Assembly (NCBI GenBank): GCA_031177765.1 | Contig: JAPSKH010000009.1 | Span: forward strand, 37,507 to 73,304 | DNA from: Microbacterium sp. | GTDB taxonomy: Bacteria; Actinomycetota; Actinomycetes; Actinomycetales; Microbacteriaceae | Length of the DNA: 35,798 nucleotides | Reading direction: 5' to 3' | Part shown: positions 27,475 to 35,786 of the stretch, piece by piece | Position numbering within the stretch: position 1 is the stretch's first letter | Layout: every line of letters starts with the position of its first letter | Made by a program: the position numbers and the translations under genes | The notes under the pieces: model-generated | The model's input: the letters and a program-made list of their open reading frames with translations, nothing else | Databases searched by the model: none | What the model was told of the DNA's origin: nothing

Positions 27475-28269
27475 ATGACGACGCCTGATGCCGGTTCCGC
27501 GCCGAAGACGTCCAACATCGATGTGCGACGCGGAGAGCCGCTGGTCGTGATGGAGGACGTGCAGAAGCACTACGGCGACTTCCAAGCCCTGAAGGACATC
27601 AACCTCACCGTCAACCGCGGCGAGGTGGTCGTCGTGATCGGTCCCTCCGGATCGGGCAAGTCGACGCTGTGCCGCACCATCAACCGCCTCGAGACGATCA
27701 CGAGCGGTCGCATCAGCATCGACGGCCGCGAGCTGCCCAAAGAGGGCAAGGCCCTCGCGGCGCTGCGCGCGGATGTCGGCATGGTCTTCCAGTCGTTCAA
27801 CCTGTTCGCCCACCTGTCGATCCTCGACAACGTCACCCTGGGGCCGATCAAGGTCAAGGGCATGAAGAAGGCCGACGCCGAGCGGGAGGCCAGGACGCTG
27901 CTCGAGCGCGTCGGAGTGGCACAGCAGGCGGCGAAGCTGCCCGCACAGCTGTCCGGCGGTCAGCAGCAGCGCGTCGCGATCGCGCGCGCCCTGGCGATGC
28001 AGCCCAAAGTCATGCTCTTCGACGAGCCCACGAGCGCGCTGGACCCCGAGATGATCAACGAGGTGCTCGACGTCATGGTCGGGCTCGCGCAGAGCGGCAT
28101 GACGATGATCGTCGTGACCCACGAGATGGGGTTCGCCCGCAAGGCCGCCGACCGGGTGGTCTTCATGGCCGACGGCCAGATCGTCGAAGAGGCCACCCCC
28201 GAGGAGTTCTTCACCGACCCCAAGAGCGATCGCGCCAAGGACTTCCTCTCGAAGCTCCTGACGCACTGA
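27475..28269 (+). CDS. gluA: Polar amino acid ABC transporter ATPase (glutamate type, GluA)
   Basis: 264 aa. The ATPase of a type I importer, with Walker [10 protein letters not shown] (56-64), Q-loop [13 protein letters not shown], signature [15 protein letters not shown], Walker [15 protein letters not shown] and H-loop [16 protein letters not shown]. This set is typical of the GlnQ/GluA family. About 25 extra N-terminal residues precede the usual start. It is followed by a lipoprotein and two permeases, matching gluABCD of C. glutamicum. Glutamate is the best-supported substrate; glutamine or aspartate are possible. Confidence 0.92.
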   Translation: MTTPDAGSAPKTSNIDVRRGEPLVVMEDVQKHYGDFQALKDINLTVNRGEVVVVIGPSGSGKSTLCRTINRLETITSGRISIDGRELPKEGKALAALRADVGMVFQSFNLFAHLSILDNVTLGPIKVKGMKKADAEREARTLLERVGVAQQAAKLPAQLSGGQQQRVAIARALAMQPKVMLFDEPTSALDPEMINEVLDVMVGLAQSGMTMIVVTHEMGFARKAADRVVFMADGQIVEEATPEEFFTDPKSDRAKDFLSKLLTH

Positions 28270-28333
28270 GACCTCCGCGCCTTGCACCGGGCGCGGCGGA
28301 GAACAAGACGCATACGAAACCCAGGAGGATCAC

Positions 28334-29245
28334 ATGCGCAGAACACGCATCGCCGGCGCCATGGCCGGCATCGCGCTCGCCGCGCTGGCGCTCACGGCGT
28401 GCAACAGCGGCTCCCCGACGAGCCCCGGCACCGGCGGAGACGGCGGCGGAGAGACCGGCGGCGACGAGGCGCTGTGGGAGGTCGCGACCGACGTCTCGCT
28501 CGAGGGCAGCCCCACCTTCGACACGATGACCGAGCGCGGCTCGGTCATCGTCGGCGTCAAGAACGACCAGCCCGGTCTCGGCTTCGAGGACGCGACGACG
28601 GGCGAGCGCACCGGCTTCGACGTCGACATCGCGCGCTGGATCGCGGCGTCGCTCGGCTTCGACGAGGACCAGATCGAGTACCAGACGATCCCGTCCGCGA
28701 ACCGCGAGCAGGCGATCGTGAACGGCGATATCGACTACTACGTCGGCACGTATTCGATCACCGACGCGCGCAAGGAGCAGATCGACTTCGCGGGCCCCTA
28801 CTTCATCACCGGTCAGGGCCTGCTGGTCGCCGCCGACAACGAGGACATCAACGGCCCCGACGACCTCGCGGGCAAGATCGTCTGCTCGGTCACCGGCTCC
28901 ACGCCGCTGCAGCGCATCCGTGACGAGTACAGCCCCGGCGACACCGTCGAGTACGACACGTACTCGCAGTGCGTCGAGCAGCTGAAGGCCGGGGCCGTCG
29001 ACGCCATCACGACCGACGAGGCGATCCTCGCCGGCTACGTGGCGCTCGAGCCCGACGCGCTCAAGATCGCGGGCGAGCCGTTCAGCGAGGAGCGCTACGG
29101 CGTGGGCCTGGCCAAGGGTGACACGGCCCTGAAGGACCACATCAACGGCCTGTTCACCGACGGCAACGACGTGTGGAGCGCCCTGTTCGAGCAGCACCTC
29201 GCTCCGGCGGGGATCGAGGGCGAACAGCCCGAGGTCGACCAGTAA
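28334..29245 (+). CDS. gluB: Glutamate-type solute-binding lipoprotein (GluB)
   Basis: A 303-aa lipoprotein with signal peptide and lipobox LTAC (Cys23). A Gly/Ser/Asp linker and the SBP_bac_3 domain follow: GSVIVGVKNDQPGLGFED, GFDVDIARWIAASLG, YYVGTYSITDARKEQIDFAG, then CSVTGSTPLQRI and AITTDEAILAGY. It captures the amino acid outside the membrane for GluCD. A good GGAGG lies before the ATG. The 64-bp gap after gluA holds an imperfect hairpin. A strong hairpin separates it from the permease genes. Confidence 0.93.
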   Translation: MRRTRIAGAMAGIALAALALTACNSGSPTSPGTGGDGGGETGGDEALWEVATDVSLEGSPTFDTMTERGSVIVGVKNDQPGLGFEDATTGERTGFDVDIARWIAASLGFDEDQIEYQTIPSANREQAIVNGDIDYYVGTYSITDARKEQIDFAGPYFITGQGLLVAADNEDINGPDDLAGKIVCSVTGSTPLQRIRDEYSPGDTVEYDTYSQCVEQLKAGAVDAITTDEAILAGYVALEPDALKIAGEPFSEERYGVGLAKGDTALKDHINGLFTDGNDVWSALFEQHLAPAGIEGEQPEVDQ

Positions 29246-29252
29246 GCGGATC

Positions 29253-29281
29253 GGGGGCGGCGCGCCTGCCGCGCCGCCCCC
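29253..29281 (+). terminator. Hairpin between gluB and gluC (likely attenuator)
   Basis: A perfect 12-bp stem, GGGGGCGGCGCG (29253-29264) with CGCGCCGCCCCC (29270-29281), loop CCTGC, begins 7 bp after the gluB stop. It probably reduces read-through into the permease genes or protects the gluB mRNA end. Confidence 0.7.
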
Positions 29282-29323
29282 GGCATCCGATCACCTGCAC
29301 TTGAACCGCGCGGAAGGAGACGC

Positions 29324-29980
29324 ATGGGCGTCATCACCGACAACATCGACCTGTGGTGGGAGACCCTTGTCGGCACGCTCGTGCTGTTCTTCGCCGGCGG
29401 TCTGCTGGCACTGATCCTGGGCACGATCGTCGGCGCCATGCGCGTCTCGCCCATCCCCATCGCCCGCGCCGTCGGCTCGGTGTACGTCAACACCGTGCGC
29501 AACACTCCGCTGACACTCGTCTTCTTCGCCTTCGCCTTCGCCCTGCCGCCGCTGCTGGGGCTGCGCCTGACCGCGCCGGTGTCGCTGACCCTCGCGATCT
29601 GCGCGCTGGGCATCTACACCGCCACCTACGTCGCCGAGACGATCCGCTCGGGAATCAACACCGTCCCGGTGGGGCAGGCCGAGGCGGCCCGCGCGCTCGG
29701 GCTGACCTTCGGACAGGTGATGAGCCTGGTCGTACTGCCGCAGGCCTTTCGATCCGTCATCCCCCCGATGATGAGCGTGTTCATCGCCCTGCTGAAGAAC
29801 ACCACCGTGGCCGCCGGCTTCTCGGTGGTGAACCTCGGATCGATCCGCAACTACCTGAGCGAGCGGGGTGAGAACCAGTTCGTGGTCATCCTGTGGGTCA
29901 TGGCCATCTTCGTCGCGATGGTCCTTCTGCTGTCCTGGGCCCAGCGATCGCTCGAGAACCGCTGGAAGGTGGCCCGATGA
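29324..29980 (+). CDS. gluC: Glutamate-type ABC transporter permease (GluC)
   Basis: A 218-aa inner-membrane permease of the HisMQ family with about five transmembrane helices (LFFAGGLLALILGTIVGAM near the start). The coupling motif is VPVGQAEAARALGLTFGQVM, and RNTPLTLVFF precedes it. The ATG has the ribosome binding site GGAAGGAG. Its stop overlaps the gluD start (ATGA). Confidence 0.92.
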   Translation: MGVITDNIDLWWETLVGTLVLFFAGGLLALILGTIVGAMRVSPIPIARAVGSVYVNTVRNTPLTLVFFAFAFALPPLLGLRLTAPVSLTLAICALGIYTATYVAETIRSGINTVPVGQAEAARALGLTFGQVMSLVVLPQAFRSVIPPMMSVFIALLKNTTVAAGFSVVNLGSIRNYLSERGENQFVVILWVMAIFVAMVLLLSWAQRSLENRWKVAR

Positions 29981-30894
29981 GCAGCGTCCTCTACGACGTC
30001 CCCGGACCTCGTGCCGTCATCCGCAACCGCATCCTCGGCGCGATCACCATCGTCGTCGTCCTCGCGGTCGTCGGCTTCTTCGTGTGGCGGCTGGCCGCGA
30101 CCGGACAGTTCACGGCCCAGAAGTGGTCGGCGTTCACGTACACCAACGTGTGGCTCCAAGTCGGGCAGGCACTGCTGCGCACGCTCGGCGCCTTCGCGGT
30201 GGCGGCCGTGGGTGCGCTCGTCCTCGGCTTCGTCCTGGCGATCGGGCGGCTGTCCGACCACGCGTGGATCCGCATCCCGGTCGGCGCGGTCGTCGAGGTG
30301 CTGCGAGCGGTGCCGGTCCTGATCTTCATGTTCCTCCTCTACTACGGCCTGCCCGTGCTGGGGATCCGCATGGAGCCCTACTGGGCCGTGGTCATCGCAC
30401 TGATCGCGTACAACGGGTCGGTCCTCGCCGAGGTCATCCGCGCGGGCGTGGAGTCGCTGCCGCGCGGCCAGAGGGAAGCCGGGTATGCGCTCGGACTGCG
30501 CAAGGCCGGCGTCATGCGGCTCATCCTGCTGCCGCAGGCCATCCGCGCCATGATGCCGGTCATCATCGCGCAGCTCGTGGTGACGCTGAAGGACACGGCG
30601 CTCGGCTTCATCATCACGTACCCCGAGCTGCTGTTCTACGCCCGGTTCATCGGGTCGCAGGCGACCCTCGGCTCGCCGATCGTCCCCGCGACGATCCTCA
30701 TGGGCGCAATCTACATCGCGCTGTGTCTGCTCCTGTCGATGGTGGCGACCGTGGTGGAGCGGCGTCTGCGCCGCTCCGCGAAGACCGCCCGGGTCGCCGA
30801 GGCCAACCAGCCCACGCAGGAAGTGACCGACACCGAGCTCATCGTGGCGCAGCGGGGCGCGGGCAGGCACGACGCCGGAGGCGGCACCCTCTGA
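29977..30894 (+). CDS. gluD: Glutamate-type ABC transporter permease (GluD)
   Basis: 305 aa from ATG 29977, the second HisMQ-type permease. The first hydrophobic segment is AITIVVVLAVVGFFVW (about residue 22). The permease core has VEVLRAVPVLIFMFLLYYG, the coupling loop LPRGQREAGYALGLRKAGVM, and VTLKDTALGFIITYPELLFY. A polar C-terminal tail of about 50 residues has no family counterpart I recognise and is probably cytoplasmic. It overlaps gluC by 4 bp. Confidence 0.92.
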   Translation: MSSVLYDVPGPRAVIRNRILGAITIVVVLAVVGFFVWRLAATGQFTAQKWSAFTYTNVWLQVGQALLRTLGAFAVAAVGALVLGFVLAIGRLSDHAWIRIPVGAVVEVLRAVPVLIFMFLLYYGLPVLGIRMEPYWAVVIALIAYNGSVLAEVIRAGVESLPRGQREAGYALGLRKAGVMRLILLPQAIRAMMPVIIAQLVVTLKDTALGFIITYPELLFYARFIGSQATLGSPIVPATILMGAIYIALCLLLSMVATVVERRLRRSAKTARVAEANQPTQEVTDTELIVAQRGAGRHDAGGGTL

Positions 30895-30922
30895 CGCGGC
30901 GGGGAGCGGCATCGGCCGTCGG

Positions 30923-30928
30923 TAGACT
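30923..30928 (+). promoter_or_regulatory. -10 box of pheST
   Basis: TAGACT, 8 nt before the GTG start of pheS. There is no leader long enough for a T-box or attenuator peptide, so pheST does not seem to be controlled by such a leader. Confidence 0.55.
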
Positions 30929-30936
30929 CGTCTCTC

Positions 30937-31986
30937 GTGTCCGACGCACCCGAAACCCTTGAGATCACGCCCGAGGCGGTGGATGCCGCGGTCCAGGCCG
31001 CCCTTGCCGCCATCGCCGAGGCGGGCGACACCGCCGCGCTGAAGGCCGCCCGGTCCGCGCACGGCGCCGAGGGCTCGCCGCTGGCGAAGCTCAACGCGCA
31101 GCTGCGCAACGTTCCGGCCGAGAAGAAGGCGGAGTTCGGCAAGCTCGTGGGGCAGGCTCGCGGGCGCGTGAACCAGGCGTTCGCGGCGCGCGAGGAAGAG
31201 CTCGCGGCAGCCGAGACCGCCGCCCGGCTCGAGGCCGAGCGGGTCGACGTGACGGCCCTTGCCAGCCGCGCGCGCGTGGGTGCGCGGCATCCGATCTCGC
31301 TGCTGCAGGAGCAGATCGCCGACATCTTCGTCGGCATGGGATGGGAGATCGCCGAAGGGCCCGAGCTCGAGCACGAGTGGTTCAACTTCGACGCCCTCAA
31401 CTTCGACGTCGACCACCCGGCGCGGCAGATGCAGGACACCTTCTTCGTCGACCCCGTCGAGCGGCACCTCGTGATGCGCACGCACACCAGCCCCGTGCAG
31501 GTGCGCTCCATGCTCGAGCGCGAGCTGCCGCTGTACGTCCTGTGTCCCGGCCGGGTCTACCGCACGGACGAGTTCGACGCCACGCACCTTCCCGTCTTCA
31601 CGCAGTTCGAGGGGATCGTCGTCGACAAGGGCATCACCATGGCGCACCTGAAGGGCACGCTCGACCACGCCGCGCGTGTGCTCTTCGGCCCCGAAGCCAA
31701 GACGCGCTTCCGCGCCAACTACTTCCCCTTCACCGAGCCGTCGGCGGAGCTCGACCTGTGGCATCCCACCTTCAAGGGCGGGGCGCGGTGGATCGAGTGG
31801 GGCGGCTGCGGGATGATCAACCCGAACGTGCTGCGCGCGGCGGGGATCGACCCGGAGGAGTACTCGGGCTTCGCGTTCGGCATGGGCATCGAGCGGACGC
31901 TCATGTTCCGCAGTGACGTCCAGGACATGCGCGACATGGCCGAAGGCGATGTCCGCTTCAGCGAGCAGTTCGGAATGGTGGTCTGA
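30937..31986 (+). CDS. pheS: Phenylalanyl-tRNA synthetase alpha subunit
   Basis: A 349-aa class II synthetase subunit. The N-terminal coiled-coil that binds tRNA(Phe) spans about residues 1-100 (AAIAEAGDTAALKAARSAHG). Class II motif 1 lies around HPISLLQEQIADIFVGMG, motif 2 around MRTHTSPVQVRSML and GRVYRTDEFDATHLPVFTQF, and motif 3 is FAFGMGIERTLMFR. The GTG start is leaderless-like. It shares one base with pheT (TGATG). Confidence 0.98.
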   Translation: MSDAPETLEITPEAVDAAVQAALAAIAEAGDTAALKAARSAHGAEGSPLAKLNAQLRNVPAEKKAEFGKLVGQARGRVNQAFAAREEELAAAETAARLEAERVDVTALASRARVGARHPISLLQEQIADIFVGMGWEIAEGPELEHEWFNFDALNFDVDHPARQMQDTFFVDPVERHLVMRTHTSPVQVRSMLERELPLYVLCPGRVYRTDEFDATHLPVFTQFEGIVVDKGITMAHLKGTLDHAARVLFGPEAKTRFRANYFPFTEPSAELDLWHPTFKGGARWIEWGGCGMINPNVLRAAGIDPEEYSGFAFGMGIERTLMFRSDVQDMRDMAEGDVRFSEQFGMVV

Positions 31987-34517
31987 TGCGCGTCCCGCTT
32001 TCGTGGTTGCGTGAGTACGTCGACGTCCCGGCGGATGCCACGCCCGAGGACGTCCTCGCGGCGCTGGTGCGCGTCGGCTTCGAGGAGGAGGACGTCCACC
32101 GCTTCGAGCTGGAGGGTCCGATCGTCGTCGGCGAGGTGCTCGAGTTCGTCGAGGAGCCGCAGTCCAACGGCAAGACGATCCGCTGGTGCCAGGTGGACGT
32201 GGGCGCCGAGCACGGCGGCGTCCGCGGCATCGTCTGCGGCGCCCGCAACTTCTTCGCCGGTGACAAGGTCGTCGTGACCCTTCCGGGCGCTGTCCTTCCC
32301 GGCCCGTTCCCGATCGCGGCGCGCAAGACGTACGGCCACGTATCCGACGGCATGATCGCGTCCGCCCGCGAACTGGGTCTGGGCGAGGAGCACAGCGGCA
32401 TCCTGCGCCTGGTCGAACTCGGCATCGACGCCCCCGCGGGCACCGACGCCATCTCGCTGCTGGGCCTGGACGACACCGCCGTCGAGATCAACGTCACGCC
32501 CGACCGCGGCTACGCCCTGTCGATCCGCGGCGTCGCGCGCGAGTACTCGCACTCCACCGGGGCGCCTTTCCGCGACCCGGCCGACCGCCCGTGGGACGAG
32601 GTCGCGCCCGGCTCCGGATTCGCGATCGCCGTCGACGACCAGTCGCCGATCCGCGGTCGCGTCGGCGCATCCGAGTTCGTCGTGCGCGTCGTGCGCGATG
32701 TCGATCCGACCAAGCCGACGCCGGCATGGATGGTCGCGCGTCTGACCCTCGCCGGCATCCGGTCGCTCGGCATCCTCATCGACATCACGAATTACGTCAT
32801 GCTCGAGCTCGGCCAGCCGATCCACGGCTACGACCTCGACAAGCTGCAGGGCGGGATCACCGTGCGCCGCGCGACGCCGGGGGAGAAGCTCGAGACCCTC
32901 GACGGCAAGGTCCGCACGCTCGACCCTGAGGACCTGCTCATCACGGATGAATCCGGCCCCATCGGCCTCGCCGGCGTGATGGGAGGCGGCACGACCGAGA
33001 TGAGCGACGCCACCCGGAACGTGCTGATCGAGGCGGCCACCTTCGACACCGTGTCGATCGCGCGCACCGCGCGACGCCACAAGCTGCCCAGTGAGGCATC
33101 CCGGCGCTTCGAGCGCGGCGTCGACCCGCTGGTGCCGTTCGTGGCGGCACGCCGCGTCGCCGACCTGATGGTGCAGTACGCCGGAGGGACGAGCGACGAC
33201 GGCCTGGGCGGCGCCCTGTTCGCCGAGGTGGAGCTCGCCGGCATCGCCCTGCCGCCGACGTTCGTGCAGCGTCTCATCGGCGTGGACTACACGCCGGACC
33301 AGATCGAGGGCGCGCTGCGCCTGATTGGCTGCGAGGTGATCGCTGCGGAGGACGCCGAGGGGTGGCAGGTCATCCCGCCGTCGTGGCGGCCCGACCTCAC
33401 CGACAAGTGGACGCTTGCCGAAGAGGTCGCCCGCATCGAGGGATACGACCGCATCCCGTCGGAGCTGCCGCTGCCGCCGTCTGGTCGCGGGCTGACCGCG
33501 GCTCAGCAGGGCCGCCGGCGCGTCGCCAACGCCCTGGCCGCCGCCGGGTTCGTCGAGACGATGTCCTTCGGGTTCACCACCGAGGAGCAGAACGACCTGC
33601 ACGGCTCGGCGTCGGGGGAGCACCTGCCGAGCGTCAAGCTCGCCAACCCGCTCGACGGGCAGGCGCCGTTCCTGCGCCGGTCGCTCGTGCCGGGCCTGCT
33701 GCAGGTGGCCCACCGCAACGTCTCGCGCGGCTTCACCGACCTGGCGCTCTTCGAGACCGGCTCGGTCTTCCTCCCCGAGCCGGGCAGGCAGTACGGCACG
33801 CCGTTCGTGCCGCCGCTGGCGGTGCGCCCGGATGCCGCCACGCTGGCCGAGCTCGACGCGTCGATCCCGCCGCAGCACCGGCACGTCGCGGTGCTGCTGT
33901 CGGGCAACATCGTGCCGAAGCAGCCGGGCGTCGCGCCGGTGATCGCGGAGCTGTCCGACGCCGTCGACGCCGTTCGCACGGTCGCGGCTGCGGCAGGCGT
34001 GTCGATCGACCTCGTCCAGGGGCAGCGCGCGGCGCTGCACCCCGGCCGCACCGGCGTGCTGTGGGTCACGGTCCCGCGCACGGGTGAGCGCGTCGAGGTG
34101 GGCTACGTCGGCGAGCTGCTGCCCGCCGTGGCCGAGGCGGCCGATCTGCCCGGTCGCGTCCTCGTCGCCGAGATGGACCTCGACCTGCTGCTGTCGCTGG
34201 CGGGCGAGCGGGTGGCCGCCGCGTCGCTGTCGGGCTTCCCTCCGGCCACACAGGACGTCTCGCTCGTCGTGCCCGCGGGCGTGCCCGCCGCCGAGGTGCG
34301 GGCGGCCGTCGTCGAGGGCGCCGGGGAGCTGCTCGAATCGCTGCGCCTGGTCGACGACTACCGCGGGCAGGGCGTGCCGGAGGGCAGCAAGAGCCTGACC
34401 TTCGCGCTGCGCTTCCGCGCCCCCGATCGCACGCTCACCGCCGCCGAGGCGACGGACGCCAAGCTCGCCGGTGTGGCGGTGGCCGCCGAGCGGTTCGGCG
34501 CGACCCTGCGCGAGTAG
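31986..34517 (+). CDS. pheT: Phenylalanyl-tRNA synthetase beta subunit
   Basis: 843 aa, full length. Domains in order: N-terminal start MRVPLSWLREYVDVPADATP; EMAP-like tRNA-binding fold (about 40-155, VRGIVCGARNFFAGDKVVV); B3/B4 editing domain (about 220-395, with ARLTLAGIRSLGILIDITNY); B5 domain (IALPPTFVQRLIGVDYTPDQ); the catalytic-like core (IPPSWRPDLTDKWTLAEEVA); and the C-terminal anticodon-binding FDX-ACB domain (LSGFPPATQDVSLVVP to the end). It pairs with PheS as an (alpha-beta)2 enzyme, and the B3/B4 domain removes mischarged Tyr. The start overlaps the pheS stop. Confidence 0.98.
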   Translation: MRVPLSWLREYVDVPADATPEDVLAALVRVGFEEEDVHRFELEGPIVVGEVLEFVEEPQSNGKTIRWCQVDVGAEHGGVRGIVCGARNFFAGDKVVVTLPGAVLPGPFPIAARKTYGHVSDGMIASARELGLGEEHSGILRLVELGIDAPAGTDAISLLGLDDTAVEINVTPDRGYALSIRGVAREYSHSTGAPFRDPADRPWDEVAPGSGFAIAVDDQSPIRGRVGASEFVVRVVRDVDPTKPTPAWMVARLTLAGIRSLGILIDITNYVMLELGQPIHGYDLDKLQGGITVRRATPGEKLETLDGKVRTLDPEDLLITDESGPIGLAGVMGGGTTEMSDATRNVLIEAATFDTVSIARTARRHKLPSEASRRFERGVDPLVPFVAARRVADLMVQYAGGTSDDGLGGALFAEVELAGIALPPTFVQRLIGVDYTPDQIEGALRLIGCEVIAAEDAEGWQVIPPSWRPDLTDKWTLAEEVARIEGYDRIPSELPLPPSGRGLTAAQQGRRRVANALAAAGFVETMSFGFTTEEQNDLHGSASGEHLPSVKLANPLDGQAPFLRRSLVPGLLQVAHRNVSRGFTDLALFETGSVFLPEPGRQYGTPFVPPLAVRPDAATLAELDASIPPQHRHVAVLLSGNIVPKQPGVAPVIAELSDAVDAVRTVAAAAGVSIDLVQGQRAALHPGRTGVLWVTVPRTGERVEVGYVGELLPAVAEAADLPGRVLVAEMDLDLLLSLAGERVAAASLSGFPPATQDVSLVVPAGVPAAEVRAAVVEGAGELLESLRLVDDYRGQGVPEGSKSLTFALRFRAPDRTLTAAEATDAKLAGVAVAAERFGATLRE

Positions 34518-34523
34518 CGTTCG

Positions 34524-34595
34524 CCGCCCCCGCCCCCGCCCCGCCCCGCCCCGGGGTCGCCCCATCCCGCCCCGCCCCCGCCCGGCCGCCCCGGG
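34524..34595. repeat. C-rich low-complexity tract with G-quadruplex potential on the minus strand
   Basis: Just after the pheT stop come repeated runs of four or five C separated by single G (about 34527-34552), then a second block to about 34595. Read on the minus strand this gives at least four consecutive G-runs with 1-nt loops, a classical quadruplex pattern. There is no gene in it. Confidence 0.6.
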
Positions 34596-34598
34596 CCC

Positions 34599-34631
34599 GT
34601 CGGTCGCCCGTCGGTCGCCCGTCGGTCGCCG
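34599..34631. repeat. Three tandem copies of an 11-bp unit
   Basis: GTCGGTCGCCC starts at 34599, 34610 and 34621; the last copy differs only in its final base. A short tandem repeat between the C-rich tract and the palindrome, possibly variable in copy number between strains. Confidence 0.8.
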
Positions 34632-34713
34632 GTCGAGAACGCATGATCTCCCCGAGACCGCATGTCGTGGACGCCAGCGACGTGCTGTCTCGGCGAGACC
34701 GTACGTTCTCGAC
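34632..34713. repeat. Long imperfect palindrome (REP-like element candidate)
   Basis: The left arm (34632-34658) and the reverse complement of the right arm (34687-34713) match at 23 of 27 positions; both begin GTCGAGAACG and end CCGAGAC. A second inner stem (GCATGTCG with CGACGTGC, about 34660-34685) continues the fold. About 82 bp in total. The layout of a dispersed palindromic intergenic repeat is suggestive, but only one copy is in this window. Confidence 0.7.
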
Positions 34714-34805
34714 ATGCCCCGGGGCGAGGGGAGCGGATGCCGGACGCCACGCCGCCGAGGGCGGATCGGGATGCCGACGACCGGCGACTCTGCTTGAGTG
34801 GGGCC

Positions 34806-35786
34806 ATGACCGACGTCCTGGTGCTGGGAGGAACGGGCTGGCTGAGCGGCCGCATCGCGAGCCGCTGGCTCGAGCGCGGCGCGGCGGTGACGTGCGTGGC
34901 CCGGGGCGGCCGCTCGGCGCCCGCGGGCGCCGAGCTGGTGGTCGCCGACCGCGATCAGCGCAGCGCTTACGAGCGGGTGGCCGAGCGCCAGTGGGACGAG
35001 GTGATCGATATCTCGTCGCACCCCGGCCACGTGGCGGCCGCGCTCGAGGCGCTCGCACGGCAGACGGCGCACTGGACGTACGTCTCCAGCCTCTCGGTGT
35101 ACGCCCGCGCCGACGTCGTGGGCCAGGACGAGTCGGCCGACACGCTCCCGCCCACGCGGCCGGGGGACGAGTCCGACTACGGGCGCGACAAGGCCGCGGC
35201 CGAGGCATCCGTCCGCGGCGCCATGGGCGAGCGTGCCGCCGTCCTGCGGCCGGGGCTGATCGTGGGCCCCGGCGACCCGACCGACCGCTTCGGCTACTGG
35301 GTGTCGCGCTTCGCGCTGGCGGGCGACGGACCGGTCCTCGTGCCCGACGCGGGCGACCGCCGCGCGGAGGTGATCGACGTCGACGACCTCGCCGACTTCG
35401 CCGTCGACCGCGCCGCCGACGGATGGGGCGGAACGGTGAACGCGATCGGCGACGTGCATGCGCTCGCCGACGTGCTCGGGCTCGCGCGCGAGGTCTCGGG
35501 GCACACCGGTGTCGTGGTCGAGGCTTCCGACGATGCCCTGGAGTCCCACGGCGTCGGGCACTGGTCCGGCCCCCGTTCGCTGCCGCTCTGGCTCCCCGCG
35601 GACATGCCCGGGTTCATGACGCATCGCAATGAGCTCTACCGTTCCGTGGGCGGCCGCCTTCGCCCGCTGCGCGAGACGCTGGAGCGCACGCTGGTCGACG
35701 AGCGCGAGCGCGGACTCGAGCGCGACCGGCGTGCCGGCCTCTCCCGCGCCGACGAGCTCGACATCCTCGCCGCGCTCGCCGGCTGA
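34806..35786 (+). CDS. NAD(P)-dependent epimerase/reductase-like protein
   Basis: 326 aa from ATG 34806. The Rossmann motif VLVLGGTGWLSGRIASRWLE is at the N-terminus. Also seen are WTYVSSLSVYA, the SDYGRDKAAAEA segment (Tyr-x3-Lys of extended SDR enzymes, YGRDK), VLRPGLIVGPGDPTDR, and VIDVDDLADFAVDRA. This is the atypical/extended SDR family that includes reductases and sugar-nucleotide epimerases; the substrate is unknown. TTGAGT lies 6 nt upstream, one base from the TANNNT boxes used elsewhere, so a leaderless start is possible. An upstream in-frame ATG at 34662 lies inside the palindrome and is unlikely. The gene ends 12 bp before the window edge. Confidence 0.85.
   Translation: MTDVLVLGGTGWLSGRIASRWLERGAAVTCVARGGRSAPAGAELVVADRDQRSAYERVAERQWDEVIDISSHPGHVAAALEALARQTAHWTYVSSLSVYARADVVGQDESADTLPPTRPGDESDYGRDKAAAEASVRGAMGERAAVLRPGLIVGPGDPTDRFGYWVSRFALAGDGPVLVPDAGDRRAEVIDVDDLADFAVDRAADGWGGTVNAIGDVHALADVLGLAREVSGHTGVVVEASDDALESHGVGHWSGPRSLPLWLPADMPGFMTHRNELYRSVGGRLRPLRETLERTLVDERERGLERDRRAGLSRADELDILAALAG

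Noticed and set aside
34518..34805. CRISPR array, attachment site or mobile element in the repeat-rich spacer
   Set aside because: The 11-bp units have no spacers between them, there is no transposase or integrase nearby, and no tRNA gene is present. A REP-like palindrome is the simpler reading.
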